6,559 nt of DNA, taken from assembly GCA_003534085.1 (NCBI GenBank), contig DQBY01000029.1, forward strand, positions 3,543-10,101. The letters run 5' to 3'. The notes under the pieces are model-generated. The model was not told where the DNA came from and made no database searches. It saw only the letters and a program-made list of their open reading frames with translations. Of this stretch, positions 1 to 5,102 are shown one piece after another (position 1 is the first letter of the stretch; each line of letters begins with the position of its first letter). The position numbers and the translations under genes were made by a program. The DNA is from Candidatus Moraniibacteriota bacterium. GTDB taxonomy: Bacteria > Patescibacteriota > Minisyncoccia > Moranbacterales > UBA2206.

Positions 1-31
1 CGCCTCGACTAGCGTCAAGCGAGTCGAGGCG
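1..31. repeat. Perfect 10-bp inverted repeat upstream of mraY
   Basis: The arms CGCCTCGACT (1-10) and AGTCGAGGCG (22-31) are perfect reverse complements separated by 11 bases. Inside them, GC (12-13) can pair with GC (19-20) across a short loop. No T-run follows on the + strand, so it is not a + strand intrinsic terminator. It is much more GC-rich than the other intergenic DNA here. It could be a REP-like palindrome or the end of a hairpin whose outer part lies before the window. Confidence 0.7.
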
Positions 32-46
32 GGCAAGTTCGTAAAT

Positions 47-1147
47 ATGCAGATAGCTCAAATTTATACAATTCCGTTCATAGTCGATATTCTGAAAGTT
101 TTGACGACAGGATTCATCGCATTCGTCGTGGCTTTTTTGGCGACGCCGATCCTGACGCACTTTTTATACAAGTACAAGATCGGAATAAAGATCAAAAAAA
201 ATTCTGTCGATGGCGAGAAATTGACCTATGTCAGCGCGCTGCATAAAGACAAAAGCGGAACGCCGACGATGGGCGGTCTTTTGGTCTGGTTCGTTGTTTT
301 TGTCCTTATTCTTGCTTCGCACTATCTTTTCCCGCATCTGGCAAAATTGTTGGATATCAATTTTATTGCACGGCTTGATTTTTTCAGCCGTTCTCAGACT
401 TGGCTTCCGATTTTTACCTTGGTGACGGCCGGATTGCTCGGACTTCTGGACGACTGGATGAGTATCCGGGGAATCGGAAGCAACAAGGGCGGAGGAATGC
501 GTTTTGCCATGCGATTCGGGTGGCTGGTTGCGATTGCGGTCGCGGGAGCCTGGTGGTTTTATTATAAGTTGGGATGGGATACGATCCATATTCCGGCGGT
601 CGGAAATTTTGACATAGGTTGGTGGTATATCCCTCTGTTCGTTTTTGTCATTCTTTTTGCCGCCATTTCTTCGAATGAAACAGACGGATTGGACGGGCTG
701 AATGGCGGAATCCTCCTGATCGCTTTCAGTTCGTTTGCAATCATTTCATACGCGCATAACAAGATCGACCTGGCGGCTTTCTGCGCGGCCATCGCCGGAG
801 CGCTCCTGGCCTTCCTTTGGTTCAATGTCTATCCGGCCAGATTTTTCATGGGAGATACGGGAGCGATTTCGCTCGGGACCACTTTGGGCGTCGTGGCCAT
901 GCTCAACAATTCAGCCATCGTTTTGTTCATCATAGTTTTTATCTACATCATTGAATCGAGCAGCGTCACGATCCAGCTTCTGAGCAAGAAGTTTTTCAAG
1001 AGAAAGGTTTTTTTGGCCGCGCCGATCCATCATCATTTCGAAGCGAAGGGCTGGCCGGAAACAAAAGTTACGATGCGGGCCTGGATTTTTATGGCCGTGA
1101 CGGCTTTCATCGGAGTCGTAATCGGTCTTTTGGGGATGGGAAAATAG
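47..1147 (+). CDS. mraY: MraY: phospho-N-acetylmuramoyl-pentapeptide transferase
   Basis: This integral membrane enzyme transfers phospho-MurNAc-pentapeptide from its UDP carrier to undecaprenyl phosphate, making lipid I, the first membrane step of peptidoglycan synthesis. The 366-residue length is normal for the family (about 320-370). Family motifs appear in order: HKDKSGTPTMGG (66-77), the acidic pair LLDDW (D135, D136), NETDGLDGLNGG (N210, D213, D216), FMGDTG (D270) and the triple-histidine segment APIHHHFEAKGWPE (H328-H330). Hydrophobic stretches fit a roughly ten-helix protein. The first Asn of the usual NAxN(L)TDGLDGL motif is replaced in ISSNETDGLDGL, while the catalytic acidic residues remain. 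The start ATG gives a normal length, although the frame stays open to the window edge without another start codon. No Shine-Dalgarno is visible. The next gene is pgk rather than murD, so mraY is not in a classical dcw order on its downstream side. Confidence 0.97.
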   Translation: MQIAQIYTIPFIVDILKVLTTGFIAFVVAFLATPILTHFLYKYKIGIKIKKNSVDGEKLTYVSALHKDKSGTPTMGGLLVWFVVFVLILASHYLFPHLAKLLDINFIARLDFFSRSQTWLPIFTLVTAGLLGLLDDWMSIRGIGSNKGGGMRFAMRFGWLVAIAVAGAWWFYYKLGWDTIHIPAVGNFDIGWWYIPLFVFVILFAAISSNETDGLDGLNGGILLIAFSSFAIISYAHNKIDLAAFCAAIAGALLAFLWFNVYPARFFMGDTGAISLGTTLGVVAMLNNSAIVLFIIVFIYIIESSSVTIQLLSKKFFKRKVFLAAPIHHHFEAKGWPETKVTMRAWIFMAVTAFIGVVIGLLGMGK

Positions 1148-1150
1148 CAT

Positions 1151-1256
1151 TTACGAATATACGAATTTTCCGAAAATACGAAAACTTCAAAACTTGTAAT
1201 CTTGATAAATTCCTATTTTCGTAATCATTAGTTGAATTTAATTCGTATATTCGTAA
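1151..1256. repeat. Nested AT-rich palindrome between mraY and pgk
   Basis: The arms TTACGAATATACGAATT (1151-1167) and AATTCGTATATTCGTAA (1240-1256) are a perfect 17-bp inverted repeat. Inside them, CGAAAATA (1171-1178) pairs with TATTTTCG (1214-1221). The element fills most of the 137-bp gap, which has no convincing promoter, Shine-Dalgarno or T-tailed terminator. It looks like a MITE- or REP-like intergenic palindrome. If mraY and pgk are co-transcribed it would form a hairpin in the message. Confidence 0.75.
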
Positions 1257-1284
1257 TTTAGAAAAATTAGTAAGTTAGTAAATT

Positions 1285-2343
1285 ATGAGAAAGATACAAG
1301 AAGCGGATGTAAAAAATAAAAAGGTCTTAGTGCGGGTGGATTTTAATGTAGGCTTAGCCGAAGGGAAAGTAAAAGAATCTTTCAAGATTGCGTCCGCCAA
1401 AGAAACGGTGGATTATCTGTTGAACCGGGGCGCCAAAGTGGCGCTGATGTCTCACCTGGGCCGTCCCGCCGCCGTTAAAACTTTGGCGGGCGATCCCACC
1501 GGAAAAATTGATCCGGAATTTTCCTTGCGGCAGATCGTGTCGGACGCGGAAATAATTTTGAGTGAAAAAATAACTTTCATTTCAGATTGTACGGGTGTCG
1601 CGGTCAAAGAAGCGCTGGACAGTTTGAATGATGGCGTATTGCTGTTGGAGAACGTCAGGTTTTATCCTGGTGATGAAGCTAATGATGAAAATTTCGCCAG
1701 ACAATTAGCTGAAAATTTTGATCTGTTCGTGAACGATGCTTTCAGCGCGTCGCATCGCGATCATGCTTCAGTGACAGGAGTGGCCAAGCTGCTTCCGAGT
1801 TATGCCGGGCTGCGGTTGCAGGAAGAAATTCATGAGATGAACATAGTGAAAGACCATCCTGTGCATCCGGCGGTCGCCATAATCGGCGGCGCTAAAATTG
1901 AAACGAAGCTGCCGGTCATCCAATTTTTCGAGGAAAAGTATGATCATATTTTGGTCGGCGGAAAAATTGCCAATGAAGCCGCGGATCAAAAGATGCAATT
2001 TTCACAAAAGGTTGTTTTGCCGGTCGATCTGGCCAAAGACAGATTCGATATGTTCGCTCAAACAATTGAAAAATACAAACAGGTCATTTCCGGAGCCAAG
2101 ACTATTGTTTGGAACGGACCGATGGGCAAGTTTGAGGAAAAACCATACGATACGGGAACCAACGAGGTGCTAAGCGCAGTGATCAAAAGCGGCGCTTATG
2201 TCTTGATGGGTGGAGGAGAGTCGGTGGAAATTTTGGAAGAGCAAAATGTGATGGTCAGGATCAGCTACGTCTCCACCGGCGGCGGCGCCATGCTGGAATA
2301 TTTGAGCGGCAACCCGATGCCGGGGATTGAAGTTTTGAAATAA
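1285..2343 (+). CDS. pgk: Phosphoglycerate kinase, compact and divergent
   Basis: PGK is the cytosolic glycolytic enzyme that transfers phosphate from 1,3-bisphosphoglycerate to ADP, giving ATP and 3-phosphoglycerate. The N-domain carries RVDFN (R17, D19, N21), SHLGRP (H57, R60), ENVRFYPGDE (R125) and VNDAFSASHRDHAS (R158). The C-domain carries GGAKIETK (K204, K208), WNGPMGKFE (276-284), GGGES (309-313) and STGGGAMLE (330-338). At 352 residues it is about 35-60 shorter than most bacterial PGKs. The loss falls mainly between GGKIANEA (225-232) and VWNGPMG, in the nucleotide-binding domain. Other departures: the conserved Arg of the DxTRI-type motif is Lys (K34), GGGDS reads GGGES (E312), and the DIGPKT-like motif reads DMFAQT (255-260). 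The frame is intact and both ends are normal, so it is probably functional, either a lineage variant or a divergent paralogue. The start is preceded by AAATT and no Shine-Dalgarno. A terminator follows 10 bases after the stop. Confidence 0.95.
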   Translation: MRKIQEADVKNKKVLVRVDFNVGLAEGKVKESFKIASAKETVDYLLNRGAKVALMSHLGRPAAVKTLAGDPTGKIDPEFSLRQIVSDAEIILSEKITFISDCTGVAVKEALDSLNDGVLLLENVRFYPGDEANDENFARQLAENFDLFVNDAFSASHRDHASVTGVAKLLPSYAGLRLQEEIHEMNIVKDHPVHPAVAIIGGAKIETKLPVIQFFEEKYDHILVGGKIANEAADQKMQFSQKVVLPVDLAKDRFDMFAQTIEKYKQVISGAKTIVWNGPMGKFEEKPYDTGTNEVLSAVIKSGAYVLMGGGESVEILEEQNVMVRISYVSTGGGAMLEYLSGNPMPGIEVLK

Positions 2344-2353
2344 TTTTTGCAAG

Positions 2354-2378
2354 AACTGTCCAAAAAAGGGCAGTTTTT
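2354..2378 (+). terminator. Rho-independent terminator after pgk
   Basis: AACTGTCC (2354-2361) pairs with GGGCAGTT (2368-2375) to give an 8-bp stem with one G-U wobble and an A6 loop. The stem runs into T5 (2374-2378), and a second T5 follows shortly after. It begins 10 bases past the pgk stop codon, so it should end the pgk message before dinD. Confidence 0.85.
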
Positions 2379-2451
2379 GATTTTTGGCCGGTTTGGGCGT
2401 AGAATAAGGAAAGCAGCAAGTCGCAGTGAAGAGGATTTGAACCAAAGTTAG

Positions 2452-2460
2452 TTATCCACA
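2452..2460 (+). promoter_or_regulatory. Perfect DnaA box upstream of dinD
   Basis: TTATCCACA matches the consensus DnaA 9-mer exactly. Its last base is the first base of the proposed -35 hexamer of dinD, a position where bound DnaA could affect RNA polymerase. One perfect box is expected by chance about once in 130 kb when both strands are scanned (equal base use assumed). A second perfect copy lies 242 bp downstream in the opposite orientation. Binding and function are inferred. Confidence 0.5.
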
Positions 2461-2488
2461 GGACAAAGTATGGAAATAGTGATATAAT
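2460..2488 (+). promoter_or_regulatory. Sigma-70-type promoter of dinD
   Basis: A -35 candidate AGGACA (2460-2465, 4 of 6 matches to TTGACA) lies 17 bp before a perfect TATAAT (2483-2488). The -10 is extended by TG at 2480-2481. Two more TATAAT hexamers follow at 2494-2499 and 2503-2508, so start sites could be multiple. Initiation from the first -10 would give a leader of only about 20 nt, without a Shine-Dalgarno sequence. Confidence 0.7.
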
Positions 2489-2496
2489 ATCACTAT
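2476..2496. promoter_or_regulatory. 21-bp palindromic operator candidate over the dinD -10
   Basis: The half-sites ATAGTGATAT (2476-2485) and ATATCACTAT (2487-2496) are perfect reverse complements around a central A (2486). The palindrome covers the whole extended -10 element, where a dimeric repressor would block RNA polymerase. It matches neither the E. coli LexA box (CTGT-N8-ACAG) nor the Gram-positive type (GAAC-N4-GTTC). Part of the symmetry comes from the self-complementary tendency of TATAAT itself. The regulator is unknown. Confidence 0.5.
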
Positions 2497-2516
2497 AATT
2501 TATATAATTTAAGATT

Positions 2517-3356
2517 ATGTCCAAAGAAATCGTAATAAATTCCTTAAACAAGGATTTTGAAAATATCAAAAAAATCGATAGTGAAGGAGTAGAATATTGG
2601 GAAGCGCGTGAATTGATGCCTCTGTTGGGGTATAAAAAATGGGAAAAAGCAGAGGATGTTATTGGTCGTGCTGCCCGGGCTTGTGTTAATAGCGGTCAGG
2701 CTGTGGATAACCATTTTCACCGAATGGTGAAAATGGTCGATATTGGCTCAAATACGGTTCGTGAAATCAGAGATTGGAAATTGGATCGTTATGCTTGTTA
2801 TTTGATCGCTCAAAATGGTGATCCGAATAAACAGGAAATTGCAATGGCACAAACTTATTTTGCAATTCAAACAAGGCGCCAGGAAATTTTTGAGCAGTTA
2901 TCCGAAGCAGACAAAAGACTTTTTATCAGAGGTCAGGTTTCAGAGCATAATAAGAAACTTTTTAAAACTGCCAAAAGTGCGGGCGTGACCAGTTTCGGGT
3001 CTTTCAATGACGCCGGATATAAAGGTTTGTATGGAATGCCGCTTTTGGACATTGAGAGCAAGAAAGACATCAAAAAAGGAGAATTATTAGACAGAGCGGG
3101 AGCGACAGAATTGGCAGCCAATCTGTTTCGGATAACTCAAACTGATGAAAAAATTAAAAAGAATAATATAAAAGGCAATTATAACGCGACACAGACACAT
3201 TTTATGGTGGGCGGAAAAGTAAGGCAGACTATAAAAGATATCGGAGGAACTCTTCCAGAGGACTTGCCGACAGAAAGACACATAAAGGAACTGAAAAATG
3301 AAAAGAAAAAAGCTTTGCGCAATGTAAAGATTAAAAATAAAAAAAGACGAGCATGA
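2517..3356 (+). CDS. dinD: DNA damage-inducible protein D (DinD), Bro-N family
   Basis: The 279-residue product resembles E. coli DinD along its length. Shared segments recalled from the family are YWEARELMPLLGY (27-39), NSGQAVDNHF (58-67), RYACYLIAQNGDP (91-103), AQTYFAIQTRRQE (111-123), GYKGLYG (167-173), TELAANLFRITQT (197-209), and THFMVGGKVRQTI followed by GGTLPEDLPT (227-252). The N-terminal part corresponds to the Bro-N domain found in phage and baculovirus proteins. The tail (253-279) is strongly basic and probably disordered. E. coli DinD is SOS-induced and acts on RecA filaments; here the role is inferred. The gene has its own promoter, operator-like palindrome and downstream terminator, and looks more AT-rich than mraY, consistent with an acquired cassette between glycolytic genes. 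The start directly follows AGATT without a Shine-Dalgarno. The gene ends in TGA followed immediately by TAA. Confidence 0.93.
   Translation: MSKEIVINSLNKDFENIKKIDSEGVEYWEARELMPLLGYKKWEKAEDVIGRAARACVNSGQAVDNHFHRMVKMVDIGSNTVREIRDWKLDRYACYLIAQNGDPNKQEIAMAQTYFAIQTRRQEIFEQLSEADKRLFIRGQVSEHNKKLFKTAKSAGVTSFGSFNDAGYKGLYGMPLLDIESKKDIKKGELLDRAGATELAANLFRITQTDEKIKKNNIKGNYNATQTHFMVGGKVRQTIKDIGGTLPEDLPTERHIKELKNEKKKALRNVKIKNKKRRA
2702..2710 (-). promoter_or_regulatory. Second perfect DnaA box, inside dinD
   Basis: TGTGGATAA on the + strand is the exact reverse complement of the consensus TTATCCACA. It lies in the dinD codons for residues around A62-N65 and points toward the box at 2452-2460. Its last base is the first base of the perfect hairpin at 2710-2737. 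Function is inferred only. Confidence 0.4.
2710..2737. repeat. Perfect 12-bp hairpin within dinD
   Basis: ACCATTTTCACC (2710-2721) and GGTGAAAATGGT (2726-2737) are perfect reverse complements around the 4-base loop GAAT. The hairpin encodes roughly residues 65-74 (NHFHRMVKMV), a part of DinD that aligns without gaps to E. coli DinD, so it is not an obvious insertion. No T-run follows, so it is not an intrinsic terminator. It would fold strongly in mRNA about 195 nt after the start codon, or in single-stranded DNA. Confidence 0.75.
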
Positions 3357-3517
3357 TAAATATTCGTCTCATTTCTAGTACTTTTAGTGTCGCAGTTTTT
3401 TTTGAGAATCTGTCAAGCCTACCATACTCATTGATAAATACGTTTAATTTAAGGATTATTTCAATTCGACAAGATAATACTCACTGCATGTTAGAGAGTA
3501 TTGATAAAATTGATCCC
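3357..3517. other. Gap after dinD with a 7-bp hairpin
   Basis: No convincing gene is seen. AATACTC (3476-3482) pairs with GAGTATT (3496-3502), and inside it CT can pair with AG after an A-A mismatch. TTGATA (3431-3436), 17 bp before GATTAT (3454-3459), is a weak promoter-like pair. With the terminator that follows, this could produce a small RNA, but a long 3' untranslated region of dinD is the simpler reading. Confidence 0.4.
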
Positions 3518-3545
3518 AAAAACCGGCTAAAGCGCGGGTTTTTTT
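3518..3545 (+). terminator. Rho-independent terminator before the eno promoter
   Basis: AAAAACC (3518-3524) pairs with GGTTTTT (3537-3543). After a G-G mismatch, GC (3526-3527) pairs with GC (3534-3535) around a 6-base loop. Seven T residues (3539-3545), then G and four more T, follow. It should end transcription from dinD and separate it from eno. The A-tract on the 5' side could also allow some termination on the - strand. Confidence 0.8.
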
Positions 3546-3559
3546 GTTTTGGCGAGCTG

Positions 3560-3568
3560 TGATATAAT
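3560..3568 (+). promoter_or_regulatory. Extended -10 promoter of eno
   Basis: TGATATAAT is a perfect TATAAT with a TG extension one base upstream. The 10-mer GTGATATAAT is also present in the dinD promoter. The -35 region falls in the T-tract of the preceding terminator and is poor, as is common for extended -10 promoters. Transcription from about 3575 would give a leader of roughly 130 nt containing the whole palindromic element at 3595-3696. Confidence 0.6.
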
Positions 3569-3594
3569 TATAAAAGTTATGTAAATTGATAATA

Positions 3595-3696
3595 TTGTCA
3601 TCCTGTCCCGAGTACTCGGGATTGATTCAGGATCTAATCAATGGCTTGGTGTTTCGCAAAGCTGTATTAGATTCCGGATCAAGTCCGGAATGACAA
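3595..3696. repeat. Palindromic repeat element in the eno leader
   Basis: The outer arms TTGTCAT (3595-3601) and ATGACAA (3690-3696) pair, as do ATCTAAT (3632-3638) and ATTAGAT (3666-3672). Between them lie a perfect 16-bp palindrome TCCCGAGTACTCGGGA (3606-3621) on the left and the hairpin TTCCGGA/TCCGGAA (3672-3678, 3684-3690) on the right. GCTT/AAGC (3644-3647, 3659-3662) closes the apex. The sequence around GACTTGATCCGGAAT resembles dispersed palindromic elements I know from other bacteria, such as Rickettsia-type palindromes. It is probably one copy of a genome-wide family. It ends 10 bases before the eno start codon. Confidence 0.8.
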
Positions 3697-3706
3697 ATCT
3701 TGAATT

Positions 3707-4963
3707 ATGTCTAAAATAAAAAAGATATTCGCCAGGGAAATTTTGGATTCCCGCGGCAATCCGACAGTTGAGGTCGAAGTTGAATTGGAATCGGGCGTGA
3801 AAGCGATGGCGGCCGTGCCATCCGGCGCTTCCACCGGAACTTTTGAGGCTTTGGAGCTTCGAGATGGCGACAAAGATCGGTTCAATGGGTTGGGCGTCCA
3901 GAAAGCCGTGGAAAATGTGAACACGAAAATTTCAAAGAAAGTAATCGGGATGGAAGCGGCTGAACAGGAAAATATCGACAAGGCGATGTTGGAATTGGAC
4001 GAGACGGAAAATAAATCAAATCTGGGAGCCAATGCCATTCTCGGAGTTTCCTTGGCGGTTTGTCGAGCAGCGGCGGCGGAACAGGGAGTTCCTCTTTATA
4101 AATATATAAATTCAACCTTTAAATTTCCAAAAAAATTAAAACTTCCGATCCCGATGTTCAACGTGGTCAACGGCGGATTACACAGCGATTCAGGGCTTTC
4201 CATCCAGGAGTACAAGGTCGTTCCGGACGGAATCAAAAGTTTCAAGGAGCAATATCGGGCCGGAAGCGAAATTTTTCACAAGTTGAAGAAAATATTGGCA
4301 TCAGAGGGCCACAGCACATCTGTCGGAGATGAAGGCGGATTTGCGCCGAGACTGGAAAGCAATTCCAAGCCATTGGAACTCATAAATAAAGCTATCGAGG
4401 AAGCCGGATATAAAAATGGTTCTCAAGTCAATTTGGGTCTGGATGCGGCAGCTTCATCTTTCTTTGATGAAAAAGAAAATAAATATATTTTCAAGCCGGA
4501 GCAGGCCGGACTGACTCGTGAAATGCTGATAAATATCTATAATGAATGGATTGAAAAATACAATGTAATTTCAGTCGAAGATGGTCTGGCTGAAAACGAT
4601 TGGGAAGGATGGCGCGCCATGAACGAAAAAATGGGAGGAAGAATAATGCTGATCGGAGACGATCTTTTGGTCACCAATGTGAAAAGACTGAAGCAGGCAA
4701 TTCAGGAAAAAGCTTGCAATTCCGTCCTGATCAAGGTCAATCAGATCGGGTCGCTTACGGAAACGATCGAATGCATGAAATTAGCCAAGAAGAATAAGAT
4801 GAAGACCGTAATTTCTCATCGTTCCGGAGAAACGACGGATGACTTCATTTCTGATCTGGCGGTCGGAGCCGGAGCGGATTATATGAAATCCGGCTCATTG
4901 TCGAGAGGAGAGAGGATTTGTAAATATAATCGATTGTTGAGAATTGAAGAAGAGATATCTTAG
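3707..4963 (+). CDS. eno: Enolase (phosphopyruvate hydratase)
   Basis: Enolase is a Mg-dependent cytosolic enzyme that converts 2-phosphoglycerate to phosphoenolpyruvate. Motifs run in order: ILDSRGNPTVEVEV (12-25), the mobile loop VPSGASTGTFEALELRDGD (37-55), GANAILGVSLA (107-117), NGGLHSD (H159), QEY (E168), GDEGGFAP (E209), the metal ligands D246 (GLDAAAS), E291 (VEDGLAENDWEGW) and D318 (GDDLLVTN), the signature LIKVNQIGSLTET (K343), SHRSGETTDD (H371-S373) and K394 (MKSGSLSR). All expected catalytic and metal residues are present. At 418 residues it is slightly short because it stops right after KYNRLLRIEEE, lacking the C-terminal tail of many enolases. The usual KTGAPSR reads KSGSLSR. The start follows GAATT without a Shine-Dalgarno. 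gpmI, the preceding glycolytic step, follows 139 bp later with no terminator between. Confidence 0.97.
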   Translation: MSKIKKIFAREILDSRGNPTVEVEVELESGVKAMAAVPSGASTGTFEALELRDGDKDRFNGLGVQKAVENVNTKISKKVIGMEAAEQENIDKAMLELDETENKSNLGANAILGVSLAVCRAAAAEQGVPLYKYINSTFKFPKKLKLPIPMFNVVNGGLHSDSGLSIQEYKVVPDGIKSFKEQYRAGSEIFHKLKKILASEGHSTSVGDEGGFAPRLESNSKPLELINKAIEEAGYKNGSQVNLGLDAAASSFFDEKENKYIFKPEQAGLTREMLINIYNEWIEKYNVISVEDGLAENDWEGWRAMNEKMGGRIMLIGDDLLVTNVKRLKQAIQEKACNSVLIKVNQIGSLTETIECMKLAKKNKMKTVISHRSGETTDDFISDLAVGAGADYMKSGSLSRGERICKYNRLLRIEEEIS

Positions 4964-5102
4964 AATTTTGAATTAAGAATTTCGAATTTTGAATCAATTT
5001 CGTAATTTTTAAAAATTAAATCATTCGAATTTATTTAAAAATTAAAAATTGGAAATTAAAAATTTGGAGATCGAATTAGTTTCATCGGAAAATTTCTAAA
5101 TT
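4964..5102. repeat. AT-rich repetitive spacer between eno and gpmI
   Basis: The 139-bp gap is almost entirely A and T with short repeats. AATTTTGAAT occurs at 4964-4973 and 4985-4994. TAAAAATTAAA occurs at 5010-5020 and 5036-5046. ATTAAAAATT occurs at 5041-5050 and 5055-5064, a 14-bp direct repeat with GGA between units. ATTCGAAT (5023-5030) is self-palindromic. I see no clear promoter, no terminator and no Shine-Dalgarno near the gpmI start, so eno and gpmI may share one transcript. Confidence 0.6.

Noticed and set aside
164..589. 141-codon open frame on the minus strand
   Set aside because: It lies opposite mraY, is rich in charged residues, and has no recognisable motif. The mraY frame explains the coding signal.
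1202..1251. Possible pgk promoter from TTGATA (1202-1207) and TATATT (1246-1251)
   Set aside because: The two hexamers are 38 bp apart and no well-spaced partner exists for either. TATATT is part of the palindrome arm.
2517..3356. dinD as a new type of phage antirepressor
   Set aside because: The Bro-N domain is shared with phage antirepressors, but the similarity to DinD extends through the C-terminal half (TELAANLFRITQT, GGTLPEDLPT), which identifies it as DinD.
3345..3369. AGACGA/TCGTCT stem followed on the minus strand by a T-rich run, resembling a minus-strand terminator
   Set aside because: No minus-strand gene lies upstream of it. The T-rich run is the complement of the lysine-rich dinD tail (AAA codons), so the likeness is probably incidental.
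3353..3562. 69-codon open frame whose ATG overlaps the dinD stop codon (ATGA)
   Set aside because: It runs through the hairpin, through the terminator stem and T-tract, and ends at the eno promoter. Its last residues are a translation of the terminator. No recognisable protein features are seen.
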